This document shows, in pieces, positions 52,141 to 60,264 of a stretch of 64,000 nucleotides of DNA (the first letter of the stretch is position 1; each line of letters opens with the position of its first letter). Both the position numbers and the translations under genes were made by a program. This stretch comes from Streptomyces diastatochromogenes (lineage in GTDB: Bacteria > Actinomycetota > Actinomycetes > Streptomycetales > Streptomycetaceae): positions 1 to 64,000 of the forward strand of contig LIQL01000130.1 in the NCBI GenBank assembly GCA_001418405.1, in the 5' to 3' direction. The notes under the pieces were generated by a model. That model had not been told where the DNA came from, ran no database searches, and saw only the letters and a program-made list of their open reading frames with translations.

Positions 52141-53091
52141 ATGAGCAGGGAACAGCGCATCCGAGTCGACGAGATCCTGCGGCAGCCAGGCGCCGGGGGA
52201 CCCCGGGCAGTCGAGGAACTCCGGGCCGGCTTCCGGCAGTTGATGGCCCAGATGATCGTGCCCCACAGCAGCATCCGCACCGCGCCGACGACGCTCGGCG
52301 ACCGGCCCGCGCTGCGCGTCGAGCCGAGGAGGGCGTCGGACCGAGGAGCGGACGCGGGCCCCGACGCCGGGACGATCCTGTACTTCCACGGCGGCGGCTG
52401 GGTCTTCGGCTCGCCCGAGACCGCCCTGTCGCTGACCGGGAACCTCGTCGCCAGGACCGGCCTAGCGGCGTACTCGCTGGACTACCGGCTCGCCCCCGAA
52501 CACCCCTTCCCGGCCGCGATCGAGGACGGCCTGAGCGCCTACCGGGCCCTCCTCGACCGCGGCGAGGATCCCTCGGCCATCGTCGTCGCGGGCGACTCCG
52601 CCGGCGGCGGCCTCGCCGTCACCACCTGCCTCGCCGCCCGGGACGCGGGCCTTCCGCTGCCCGCCGCCCTCCTCGCCTTCTCCCCAGGCACCGACGCCAC
52701 CCGGACCGGCGCAAGCATGGACACCAAGGAAGACATCGACCCGATCTTCACCCGTGCGGCCCTCGAACACACCGGAGCCATGCACCTCGCCGGCGCCGAC
52801 CCGCGCCAGCCCCTGCTGAGCCCGGCCGTCCACGCCGACCTGACCGGCCTTCCCCCGATGCTGATCCAAGTCGGCACCAACGAGATGCTGCTGGACGACT
52901 CCACCCGCCTGGCCGCACGGGCGAGCGCGGCGGGCGTGGACGTCATCCTCGACGTCACCGCCGACGTGCCGCACGTGTTCCAGTCGTTCGCCGGCGTCCT
53001 CGACGAGGCGGACGAGGCGTTGGACCGTGCCGCCCTCTTCCTGCGCCAGCGGATCAGGGGCGGAGGCGGCCCGCGGACGTCGGTCGGGTAG
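52141..53091 (+). CDS. Alpha/beta-hydrolase (hormone-sensitive lipase type)
   Basis: A 316-residue esterase. The oxyanion motif is TILYFHGGGWVFGSPETALS (HGGG), the nucleophile GDSAGGGLAVTTCLA (Ser about 147), the acid is probably in the DVTADVP/DEAD region, with His in ADVPHVFQSFAGV. LDYRLAPEHPFPAAIEDGL is the HSL-family signature. ATG 52141 has AGGAG seven bases upstream. Esterase activity on short-chain or aromatic esters is expected. The divergent MarR gene probably controls it. Confidence 0.92.
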   Translation: MSREQRIRVDEILRQPGAGGPRAVEELRAGFRQLMAQMIVPHSSIRTAPTTLGDRPALRVEPRRASDRGADAGPDAGTILYFHGGGWVFGSPETALSLTGNLVARTGLAAYSLDYRLAPEHPFPAAIEDGLSAYRALLDRGEDPSAIVVAGDSAGGGLAVTTCLAARDAGLPLPAALLAFSPGTDATRTGASMDTKEDIDPIFTRAALEHTGAMHLAGADPRQPLLSPAVHADLTGLPPMLIQVGTNEMLLDDSTRLAARASAAGVDVILDVTADVPHVFQSFAGVLDEADEALDRAALFLRQRIRGGGGPRTSVG

Positions 53092-53147
53092 GGGCGGGCG
53101 GCGAGATGCACAAGCGGAAGGACTCCTACGAGTAGTGCGGATGATCT

Positions 53148-53165
53148 TTCACTGAGTACGGTGAA
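53148..53165. promoter_or_regulatory. Short inverted repeat in the gap before the second hydrolase
   Basis: TTCAC-tgagtacg-GTGAA, 56 bases after the previous stop codon and about 205 before the next start. It could be a weak terminator hairpin or operator. Confidence 0.3.
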
Positions 53166-53370
53166 CCATCAGATGGCGGGCGGCTGTTCGTAGGTCGCCT
53201 CGTGGTTCCGCGCTCGCCCGTTGGCGCTTGCCCTGCACGAAAACACCTCTGCGGCCAGGAAGGTGCCCCGAGGAACGACGTCTCGTTCCCCGGCCGCGAG
53301 GCGGTGCGCGGCGCCGAACGGGGCAAGCGTGCACCGCAGACGCCGCAGAGGCCAGAAAGTGAGCAGACAG

Positions 53371-54219
53371 ATGCAACCGACGTTCGTACTGGTTCACGGA
53401 TCCTTCGCGAACTCCTTCTCCTTCGCACCACTCCAAGCCGAACTCGGCCTCCTCGGCCACCGCTCCGTCGCCGTTGACCTGCCAGGCCACGGGTTCGCCG
53501 CGACGTTCCCACGCGCCTACCAGGCACCGCAGGACCTCGAAGGGCTCGCCACCACGCCTGGGGCCATCAAGGGCGTCACGCTCGCCGACACCGCCGCGCA
53601 CCTCATCGGGACGTTGGAGCGGGCCAAGCGGAACGGGCCCGTCATCCTGGTCGCCCACAGCCGTGGCGGCATGACGGCCACCGTCGCGGCCAACCAGCGG
53701 CCCGACCTGATCGACCGCATCGTCTACGTCTCCGCCTGGTGCCCCGTCGACCTCGACGTCAGCGCCTACTATGCCGAGCCCGAGATGGCCACGGTCGACT
53801 CCACAGGCATAGCGTCGGCGATGGTCGGCAATCCCGCCGAGCTCGGGCTGTTGCGCGCCAACTTCCGCACTGCCGAGCCCGGCGTACTCGCGGCCTTCAA
53901 GGCAGCCTTCCTCGCCGACGGGACGGACGAGGAGTTCATGGTCTTCCTCAACACCTTTCAGCCCGACGAGAGCCTCGACGTCGGCACTTGCGACGACCGG
54001 GCGCAGGCCGACACCTGGGGCCGGATCCCCAAGGTGTACGTCCGGCTCACCGAGGACACCAGCGTGCCGCTCGCCATGCAGGACCGGATGATCCGCGAGG
54101 GCGACGCGCTGACACCGGAGAACCCCTACGACGTCCGTACGCTCACGAGCAGCCACCTGAAGTGGCTGGTCGACCCGGCACCGGCGGCCCGGCTCCTGGG
54201 CGAACTCGCCGAACTCTAG
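53371..54219 (+). CDS. Alpha/beta-hydrolase (esterase/hydroxynitrile-lyase-like)
   Basis: A 282-residue hydrolase. It opens PTFVLVHGSFANSFSFAPLQ, then VDLPGHGFAATFP; the nucleophile elbow is PVILVAHSRGGMTATVAANQ (Ser about 98); the acid and His lie in VYVRLTEDTSVPLAMQDRMI and TLTSSHLKWLVDPAPAARLL. The pattern resembles salicylate/plant-type esterases (HNL-like) more than dehalogenases. The start at ATG 53371 fits the first strand. An upstream GTG in another frame was rejected. No regulatory neighbour is obvious. Confidence 0.88.
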   Translation: MQPTFVLVHGSFANSFSFAPLQAELGLLGHRSVAVDLPGHGFAATFPRAYQAPQDLEGLATTPGAIKGVTLADTAAHLIGTLERAKRNGPVILVAHSRGGMTATVAANQRPDLIDRIVYVSAWCPVDLDVSAYYAEPEMATVDSTGIASAMVGNPAELGLLRANFRTAEPGVLAAFKAAFLADGTDEEFMVFLNTFQPDESLDVGTCDDRAQADTWGRIPKVYVRLTEDTSVPLAMQDRMIREGDALTPENPYDVRTLTSSHLKWLVDPAPAARLLGELAEL

Positions 54220-54335
54220 CCTTCGCCTGCCGGATCGCGATCGGATGCAGATGACGAGAGCGGCGGCGGTGACGACGCCGAGGTGGACGTCCCTGCCGGC
54301 TCTCTCCAACGTGTTGCGATCCTCGTACCGTCCCT
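54220..54335 (-). pseudogene. IS5-like transposase remnant
   Basis: On the minus strand GKGRYEDRNTLERAGRDVHLG and VVTAAALVICIR resemble the C-terminal end of IS5-group transposases: the Y-x2-R-x3-E signature (RYEDRNTLE) is present, but the usual K/Y helix that should follow is missing, as if an internal piece was deleted. No terminal inverted repeats or target duplication could be identified. The remnant borders the hexamer repeat at 54337. Confidence 0.45.
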
Positions 54336-54336
54336 T

Positions 54337-54390
54337 GCCGAAGCCGAAGCCGAAGCCGAAGCCGAAGCCCGAAGCCCGAAGCCCGAAAGC
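54337..54390. repeat. Microsatellite of GCCGAA units turning into GCCCGAA units
   Basis: Five copies of GCCGAA (54337-54366) are followed by GCCCGAA (54367-54373), GCCCGAA (54374-54380) and a degenerate third. The switch from 6- to 7-base unit implies a slipped base. It borders the transposase remnant. Confidence 0.85.
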
Positions 54391-54437
54391 CGTGCGCCGA
54401 GCGCGCGTCACCCGTGTTGCCTGAGGCAGCTTCTCAG

Positions 54438-54995
54438 CTACGCGGTGGGGAGGACCTGGGGAAGCGCCTTGGAGAACATCTCGTACGCATCCAACAGACT
54501 TTGCCGCTGCTCAAGCCAACGCTGGTGCAAGGCCGAGTCGATGTCCGCAACGTGCGAAGGGCTGCGCCGGAGAGCGTCTATGGCCTTGAGGGCCGTTTCG
54601 AGTCGTCGGAGGGCCGCACCCGAGATCTCCTCTAGCTCCGTCACCTGACACACCACCACGTTGTCGAAGTGCCCCCTCAGTACCTCCCCTTCCGCTCTCC
54701 GCAGCTTGTCGCGCACTTCGGTCAGCGCCCGTCTGTTGCGAAGGGCGTACATCAACTCATCGAGCGCATCGACGGCCTCCCCGAGCTTCACCTGGAAGGC
54801 GAGGCAGCTCTGCCGGCGCCATTCGTCATGCTGGAGGCGCCTCTCCTCCGTCTTCCCCTGCTTGTCCAACTCGCCTTGCTGAAGCAGCTGAACACGAGCC
54901 CCACGCGCTGCCAGCCCTGCCCCCGCAGCAGCACCTGCCGCACTCGCGAATCCCGCCAAGCCAGCGGCCCAGACCGCGGCGACCCCCTGATCCAT
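54438..54995 (-). CDS. Hypothetical coiled-coil protein
   Basis: A 185-residue protein with a hydrophobic N-terminus (VAAVWAAGLAGFASAAGAAAGAGLA, residues about 4-28) that may anchor it, then an all-helical charged region: QQGELDKQGKTEERRLQHDE, LGEAVDALDELMYALRNRRA, REKLRRAEGE-like stretches and LRRLETALKAIDALRR. It ends YEMFSKALPQVLPTA. Long heptad-like spacing suggests coiled coil. No family was recognised. It is a single gene between remnants and the TetR gene. Confidence 0.65.
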   Translation of the reverse strand: MDQGVAAVWAAGLAGFASAAGAAAGAGLAARGARVQLLQQGELDKQGKTEERRLQHDEWRRQSCLAFQVKLGEAVDALDELMYALRNRRALTEVRDKLRRAEGEVLRGHFDNVVVCQVTELEEISGAALRRLETALKAIDALRRSPSHVADIDSALHQRWLEQRQSLLDAYEMFSKALPQVLPTA

Positions 54996-55090
54996 GCACA
55001 GGATTTTGCCGTGTCGGTTGCGGGAACGGAAGCGAGTCGCGATCGACGGCCCGCGCAGATCAGGATGAGTCTGCGCTGAGAGGCGGCCAG

Positions 55091-55678
55091 TCAGTTGGCG
55101 GTCGAGGTGCCGATGCCGTGCAGCAGGGTCTCGACGACGCGGGTGGCGAGGGAGTCCAGGGCGGCGTCGGTGTCCGGGGCCTGTGAGGCGGCCTCGTGGA
55201 TCAGGGCGTAGTAGACGCGCCGCGCCCAGTCGAGATCGGTGTCGGGCGGGAGCACGCCGGCGTCGCGCAGGCGGACGAACAGCTGCGCGCACTGAGCGAG
55301 TACGTCGGCGTGGACGCGGGCGACCTCGGGGGCATCGGTGGGCAGGGCGCCCATGGCGAAGCCCCATCCGGTCTTCACGCGGAGCACGTTCGCGGTGACC
55401 TGGTAGAGCGCGACGGCGGGTGGGGCGGTCTGTGGCCGGGCGGCCTCGACGGCTTCGTGGAACCGCTGCGTCGCCCATGCGGCGAGCGCCGTGATCAATG
55501 CCTCCCGGGACGCGAACCGCCGGTGCACGGTGGTCCGTGCGACGCCTGCGGCCTCGGCGATCTGCTCCATCGTGGCCGCCGGGTTGGCGGACAGCACCTG
55601 CTCGCCGGCTTCGAGGATCGCGCGCACGGTCCGCTCGGTGTCGGCGCGCAGCGGTTTCGGGGAGGCGGGCGGCGCCAT
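55091..55678 (-). CDS. TetR-family regulator
   Basis: A 195-residue TetR regulator starting at ATG 55678 (GGAAGGACC upstream). The HTH spans about 16-60: TERTVRAILEAGEQVLSANP, TMEQIAEAAGVARTTVHRRF and ASREALITALAAWATQRFHE. The ligand-binding part ends with VETLLHGIGT. It diverges from the SDR gene at 55814 with a 135-bp AT-rich gap that contains an inverted repeat (55777-55792), so it probably represses the SDR gene. Confidence 0.92.
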   Translation of the reverse strand: MAPPASPKPLRADTERTVRAILEAGEQVLSANPAATMEQIAEAAGVARTTVHRRFASREALITALAAWATQRFHEAVEAARPQTAPPAVALYQVTANVLRVKTGWGFAMGALPTDAPEVARVHADVLAQCAQLFVRLRDAGVLPPDTDLDWARRVYYALIHEAASQAPDTDAALDSLATRVVETLLHGIGTSTAN

Positions 55679-55776
55679 GGGCGGGTCCTTCCAGGAGAAC
55701 GGCAACCGCAAGAGTACGTCAGAGAGGCAACTCAACCAAGACTTGCAACATCGATGACGCATGTTCTAGCTTTTCT

Positions 55777-55792
55777 GCATCATAAAAGATGC
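55777..55792. promoter_or_regulatory. Candidate TetR operator in the SDR promoter
   Basis: GCATC-ataaaa-GATGC, 22 bases before the SDR start codon, in an AT-rich patch with an ATGACGCATG element nearby. Confidence 0.55.
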
Positions 55793-55813
55793 GATCGGCG
55801 ATGGAGGAGCACC

Positions 55814-56596
55814 ATGGATCTGCAGTTGAACGGCAAGACCGCTCTGGTCACGGGCGCCAGTCGGGGTATCGGGCTGGCCGTCGTCCACGCCCTGGCAGCC
55901 GAAGGCGTGCGCGTGGTCGCCGCCGCCCGCACCCCCACCCCGGAACTGGCGGCGGCCGGCGCGATGCCGGTGGCGGCCGACCTGTCCGACCCCGCCACAG
56001 CCGCACGCCTGGTCACCGAGGCCGTCGCCGAACTGGGCGGCCTCGACATCCTGGTCAACAACGTCGGCGGCGGAGACGGCGGCCTCAACGGCGGCTTCCT
56101 GGACCTGACCGACGCCCAGTGGGACCAGGTGGTGGACCTGAACTTCTTCGCCACCGTCCGTGTCACCCGCGCCGCCCTGCCCGCCCTGGCGGCCGCCCGC
56201 GGTGCGATCGTCAACGTGTCGTCGATCGGGGCCCGCGTCCCGCACGGCGGCCCCGTCGCCTACACCACCGCCAAGGCTGCGCTCACCGCGTTCGGCAAGG
56301 CCCTGGCCGAGGAGTTCGGCCCGCAGGGGGTGCGGGTGAACACCGTCTCCCCGGGGCCGGTCCGCACTGACATGTGGGAGAGCCCGACCGGCTACGGCGC
56401 CGAACTCGCCACCGCCATGAGCATCCCCCACGCCGACCTCCTGGCCGGACTGCCGGCCGCGATGGGCATGCTCATCAACCGCCTCGTCGAACCCGACGAG
56501 GTCGCCTCCCTCGTTGCCTACCTGGCCTCGCCCCGCGCCGCCGCCACCACCGGCACCGACCACTTCATCGACGGCGGAGCCGTCAAAACCGCCTAG
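55814..56596 (+). CDS. Short-chain dehydrogenase/reductase
   Basis: A 260-residue classical SDR. The NAD(P)-binding motif is TALVTGASRGIGLAVVHALA (TGxxxGIG), DILVNNVGGGDGG is the NNxG motif, and the catalytic Ser, Tyr and Lys are in IVNVSSIGARVPHGGPVAYTTAK (Ser about 141, Tyr about 154, Lys about 158). FGPQGVRVNTVSPGPVRTDM is the substrate side. NADP preference is suggested by the Arg after the second strand (AAART). The RBS GGAGGA fixes the ATG. The reaction is oxidation or reduction of a hydroxyl/carbonyl; the substrate is unknown. Confidence 0.93.
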   Translation: MDLQLNGKTALVTGASRGIGLAVVHALAAEGVRVVAAARTPTPELAAAGAMPVAADLSDPATAARLVTEAVAELGGLDILVNNVGGGDGGLNGGFLDLTDAQWDQVVDLNFFATVRVTRAALPALAAARGAIVNVSSIGARVPHGGPVAYTTAKAALTAFGKALAEEFGPQGVRVNTVSPGPVRTDMWESPTGYGAELATAMSIPHADLLAGLPAAMGMLINRLVEPDEVASLVAYLASPRAAATTGTDHFIDGGAVKTA

Positions 56597-57148
56597 GAAA
56601 AGCCCTGTTCACCCTGGCTTGCCGCACAGGAACGAAGGGCCGGGCTCAGACGGTGCGCGGGCTCGTGGAGTACACCGTCTCCTGGCCTTCAGGGTGTCGA
56701 CGCCTTGCGTCGCCGCTACGAACGCCAGCCCCGAGCACTTCCGTGCGGCTGGGATGGCACGTTCTGCTGGGGCGCTCTCACCGGGCGGCGCCACTCCACG
56801 GGTTGGTGTATTTGGCGCCGTGGGCCTTGGGTGCTCTGCCGCGTCTGCCCGTTGGCTCGGCCGTGGGTGCGCGTCGCCCCGAATGAGGCTCCTGGCGGGC
56901 CTGCTGACGGCAAGACAGGTGTGGTGACCCCGGCCCACCCCCGTGGGGGCCGGGGTGATGCTGATCCTCTGTGGACGAGGGGGGTTCTGTCAATTAATTG
57001 GTGATCGATCTAGCCAACCCCTAGTCTTTTGACCGACTTGCCTCATTTGCGAGAGATGCTATTTCCAATTAATTGGAGACGCGGCTGCCGAGGCGCGTAT
57101 CGGCTCGCCTAGGATCCAGACCGTGTCGATACGAAAGCGGGAGTAGGA
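56597..57148. other. Intergenic region before the XRE-led quartet
   Basis: No gene is supported in these 552 bases. The first part (56600-56980) is GC-rich with coding-like but disrupted frames on both strands, probably decayed gene material. From 56985 the composition turns AT-rich and holds two identical CAATTAATTG palindromes, the promoter of the next operon. Confidence 0.5.
56991..57075. promoter_or_regulatory. Twin CAATTAATTG palindromes (XRE operator candidates)
   Basis: CAATTAATTG occurs at 56991-57000 and again at 57066-57075, exactly 75 bases apart. Both are flanked by G/T-rich bases (the second is extended to CCAATTAATTGG). Such a 10-bp AT-rich palindrome is very unusual in DNA of this composition. 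The spacing of about seven helical turns would suit DNA looping. The XRE gene begins 73 bases after the second copy. Confidence 0.75.
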
Positions 57149-57661
57149 GTGCAACCACCCGAGCAAGGGGGCGCGGCCGAACGGTTCGCTCAGCGGTTCA
57201 ACCGCTTGAACGAGTCGATCTACCCCGCGACGCAGGCGAGGCCGTACACCGAACAGGAAATCGCAGACCAGATCCAGATGTCGGTCAGTCAGGTCAACAA
57301 CCTGCGCAACGGCAGATCCGTGCCGCGCGGCGACCGGGCCATGAGGCTCGCCGCCCTCTACGGGGTTCGGCTCGACTACTTCTTCCTCCCGGACGACGCC
57401 GAGTACGTCAGGGAAGTGGAGCAGCATCTCCTCGCCATCGACGTGGAACGTCGCGGACTCCCTCAGATGCGAGCCAACCGGACGGCTGGCTCCGGCGGTG
57501 GCGCCGCCAGTGGCGCAGAGAGTCCGCTTGACGACGAGGTTCGGCACATCGCCGAAGGGTTGGCCGAACTGCCCAGTGAATTCCGCGACGTGGTCGGTAC
57601 GCTCGTCGACACGCTGCGCGAGCGCATGGGCCTGCAACCCCGCGGCAGGAGATCACGGTGA
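57149..57661 (+). CDS. XRE-type helix-turn-helix regulator
   Basis: A 170-residue regulator starting at GTG 57149 (GGAG upstream). HTH about 33-75: YTEQEIADQIQMSVSQVNNL, RNGRSVPRGDRAMRLAALYG; then an extension ending with a helical C-terminus (DDEVRHIAEGLAELPSEFRD, VVGTLVDTLRERMGLQPRG). It overlaps the next gene by four bases (GTGA), so both are translated together. It probably represses its own operon at the two palindromes, and the adjacent peptidase probably removes it. Confidence 0.88.
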   Translation: MQPPEQGGAAERFAQRFNRLNESIYPATQARPYTEQEIADQIQMSVSQVNNLRNGRSVPRGDRAMRLAALYGVRLDYFFLPDDAEYVREVEQHLLAIDVERRGLPQMRANRTAGSGGGAASGAESPLDDEVRHIAEGLAELPSEFRDVVGTLVDTLRERMGLQPRGRRSR

Positions 57662-58182
57662 ATCGGCCCGAAGTTGTGACGACGTGGCAGATACCAGAGG
57701 GTTGGGCTGGCGACATGGGAATCCGGGCTGAGCGACAGCGAGTGAGGAAGATCCTTCGCGATCTCGGACTACCCGCTCACCCCACCCTTCAGGAACTCTG
57801 CTCCGCCTACGAGCAGCGAACGGGGCGCACGCTGCACCTCATCGAACGCGAGGTCCGTCCCGGCGAACCCTCGGGTGAGTACGAACAGTATCTGGGCGAG
57901 GACCGCATCTACTACCCAAAGGGCACCAGCCTGGCGCACCAGGCCCTGGTGAAGTGCCATGAACTCGCCCATCTCCTCCTGCACCATGCGCCCCGTCACA
58001 ACGCCATCGATCCGGACGTCGTCCGGCGGGTCCTCGGGCGCTCCCACTACGCGGATCCGGCCGAACACGAAGCCGAGACGGTCGGCACGCTCCTCTACTT
58101 GGAGCTGAACCTCGAACCGGAGGACGGGGCGGCGGCACACATCGCGCCCGCGCTGATCCACCGGGAAGGGCGTCATGCCTAG
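57658..58182 (+). CDS. ImmA/IrrE-type zinc metallopeptidase
   Basis: A 174-residue protein with the zinc motif QALVKCHELAHLLLHHAPRH (HExxH at residues 101-105) and a third ligand in AEHEAETVGTLL (Glu about 137-140). This is the IrrE/ImmA (COG2856) family, whose members cleave a cognate XRE repressor upon a signal (ImmA in ICEBs1, IrrE in Deinococcus). GTG start, four-base overlap with the XRE gene; its end overlaps the following gene by eight bases. The arrangement XRE-ImmA is a standard repressor/protease pair. Confidence 0.88.
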   Translation: MNRPEVVTTWQIPEGWAGDMGIRAERQRVRKILRDLGLPAHPTLQELCSAYEQRTGRTLHLIEREVRPGEPSGEYEQYLGEDRIYYPKGTSLAHQALVKCHELAHLLLHHAPRHNAIDPDVVRRVLGRSHYADPAEHEAETVGTLLYLELNLEPEDGAAAHIAPALIHREGRHA

Positions 58183-59404
58183 CAAAGAGACCGCCTACGA
58201 CCTCGCGTACACGGTCGTGGGCCTGAGCCTCTACCTCCTGGCCCTCTACAAGGGGCGCGCCTGGCTCAGCGAACGGATCCCGAGCCTGCTCCTCATGACG
58301 GGGGCCGCACTGTCCGCCGGTAGCGGCTTCCTGGTGGCGGCGCCGCACAACTACCGGCTGATCGACCAGCTCGCGGGGATCTCGAACCTCGCCACGTACG
58401 TCGTCTACAGCGCTATCACCGTGTGCTGCGCCTTCTACCTCCTGATCGTGATGCTCTGGAAGGGCGCATCCGCCAATGGGGGCAGCTCCGCCACCTCTGA
58501 AGTCCGTAGGCAGGCGGAAATCGATCGCCTCCGCCGCGCCGCTCGTTGGGTTGCGCCCCTCTACGCCGTCATCCTCTTGCTGATGACGGCTCTCTTCTTC
58601 ACCGTAGAGCTACCGACCGGCGAAAGACCGCTGGACTTCGACACCACCTACGCCGAGCAACCCACCATCACGGCATTCCTGATGATCTATCAGGCGGGTT
58701 ACGGGCTCGGTATCTGGTCGATGGCCTATTTCGCGTGGCGGCACTCCCGCCGGATGACGGACCGGCTGCTCCGCACCAGTCTCACCTGCACGGCGATCGG
58801 CTGCGTCTTCGTCGCGATGTACGGCGTCTTGAAGATCATCGCCATTGTCGGCGTCAATGCCGGACTTCCCTCAATGGAGCCCATCAGCAACACCCTTGCC
58901 CCCGCGGCCGCTTCGGTGGGCGGCGACATCGTCCTGTACGGATGGGTGTACAGCGCGCTGAAGGCGCGCCGCCACCGCAACCAGGAGTTCCACGCCCTGG
59001 AGATACTCTGGAGGACGGTGACGCGGATAGACCCCGGCCTCATCCTGAAGAACCGGGTGCCGCGCTCGGAGTGGGGTCAGCAGGTCATGGCAGTCCGACG
59101 GGCCGGAGAGATCCGTGACGGTCAACTGTCCTTGCGCCCATGGGTCTCTCCCGACGTGGTGGACACGGCCAGGCGCATCGCGGAAGACGAGGACCTCCGG
59201 CCGTCACAACGCGAAGCGCTGGCGGCTGCCGCGGCGCTCCGTGCGGCGCTGCGGGCCAGGGAGGAGGGGACCGTCCCCTCCCCGGCGTGCGACCATCTCC
59301 CGGGCATAGAGGTCCCTCCGCACGCCGAGCGGCAGCACCTCATCATGGTCGGGAAATACCTGCACAGCGCACTTGTCGACAAGGTCCTGGCCGCCTCCCC
59401 ATGA
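58175..59404 (+). CDS. Seven-helix MAB_1171c/DUF6545-type membrane protein
   Basis: A 409-residue protein. Seven helices at about 6-22, 32-54, 66-90, 125-148, 163-190, 205-232 and 243-265 (YTVVGLSLYLLALYKG, ITVCCAFYLLIVMLW, WVAPLYAVILLLMTALFFTV, CVFVAMYGVLKIIAIVGV, VGGDIVLYGWVYSAL). A cytoplasmic C-terminal domain of about 140 residues follows: HALEILWRTVTRIDPGLILK, LSLRPWVSPDVVDTARRIAE and REALAAAAALRAALRAREEG. This is the DUF6545 C-terminus of MAB_1171c-type 'putative transporter' proteins. It looks more like a receptor or sensor than a transporter. It overlaps the peptidase gene. Confidence 0.8.
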   Translation: MPSKETAYDLAYTVVGLSLYLLALYKGRAWLSERIPSLLLMTGAALSAGSGFLVAAPHNYRLIDQLAGISNLATYVVYSAITVCCAFYLLIVMLWKGASANGGSSATSEVRRQAEIDRLRRAARWVAPLYAVILLLMTALFFTVELPTGERPLDFDTTYAEQPTITAFLMIYQAGYGLGIWSMAYFAWRHSRRMTDRLLRTSLTCTAIGCVFVAMYGVLKIIAIVGVNAGLPSMEPISNTLAPAAASVGGDIVLYGWVYSALKARRHRNQEFHALEILWRTVTRIDPGLILKNRVPRSEWGQQVMAVRRAGEIRDGQLSLRPWVSPDVVDTARRIAEDEDLRPSQREALAAAAALRAALRAREEGTVPSPACDHLPGIEVPPHAERQHLIMVGKYLHSALVDKVLAASP

Positions 59405-59463
59405 CGCGCACAAGACGGAATGACGAGATGCATCCAATGAGCGAAAAAGCCGGGTGACCTTCA

Positions 59464-60264
59464 GTGCCATGGACAATTGAGGAAGAGCAGGAAGCCCAAG
59501 CGGTCTACCGGGAAATGGCGCTCACGCACTTCCCCGGCGATGTGAAGCTCGGACTGAACCTCGGCTTCTACCGCACCTTCGCCGTCCCCTCCATCGCCCG
59601 CGTGCTGGCCGGCACGGGAAAGCTGACCAAGCAGCCGCGCGTTCGGGCGAAGGCCACCGGCGAGCTCATGTACACCCTCATCGAGCACGGACTGGACACC
59701 GGCGAGGGGGAGGCGGCAGTACAGAAGCTGATCCGGCTTCACTCGGGCCTTGCCGTCTCCAACGAGGACTTCGTCTACGTACTGGCAGCCTTCTGCATCA
59801 CGCCCATCCGCTGGATCGACACCCACGGTTGGCGTCGAACGAACCAGACCGAGAAGAGAGCGACCCACACGTTCTACTCACTCCTGGCCGAGCGGATGGG
59901 CATCACGGACGTCCCCGACTCCTTCGAGGAATTCACCGCATGGATGGACGCATTCGAAGTCAGGACGTTCCGCAGCACCGCAGAAGGGCACAGCCTCGTC
60001 ACGGCGACCCGGTCCCTGCTGTCCGATCGCATGCCCCGACTCCTCTCACCGCTGGCCAACGGGATCTTCACGTGCCTTCTCGGAGAGCGACTCCGCAGGA
60101 CCTTTGAACTGCCGCGTCCCCGCCTGCTCGTGAGAAGTGCGGTTTCCGCCGCACTGTGGGGTCGACGCCTCCGCATGCGCCGCGCCCACACCCGCGGCCT
60201 TGCCTCTCCTCACCCACACGGCGATCCCTCGGAAGAGCCCGTGGGCACAGGGACAGCTAACTGA
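59464..60264 (+). CDS. MpaB/Lcp-like oxygenase-family protein
   Basis: A 266-residue helical protein starting at GTG 59464. The core HSGLAVSNEDFVYVLAAFCI, THGWRRTNQTEKRATHTFYS, LLAERMGITDVPDSFEEFTA and the late MDAFEVRTFRSTAEGHSLVT match the ER-bound oxygenase MpaB/rubber-oxygenase (DUF2236) family. Its heme ligand and catalytic residues are not clearly complete here, so activity is open. It follows the membrane protein by 60 bases on the same strand and is probably part of the same operon. The C-terminal 40 residues are variable. Confidence 0.72.
   Translation: MPWTIEEEQEAQAVYREMALTHFPGDVKLGLNLGFYRTFAVPSIARVLAGTGKLTKQPRVRAKATGELMYTLIEHGLDTGEGEAAVQKLIRLHSGLAVSNEDFVYVLAAFCITPIRWIDTHGWRRTNQTEKRATHTFYSLLAERMGITDVPDSFEEFTAWMDAFEVRTFRSTAEGHSLVTATRSLLSDRMPRLLSPLANGIFTCLLGERLRRTFELPRPRLLVRSAVSAALWGRRLRMRRAHTRGLASPHPHGDPSEEPVGTGTAN

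Noticed and set aside
53149-54411. A minus-strand frame with a GFGFGFGFG start over the hexamer repeat
   Set aside because: The GF repeat is the translation of the microsatellite. The rest is antisense to the alpha/beta-hydrolase and has no protein-like pattern apart from the short transposase remnant noted separately.
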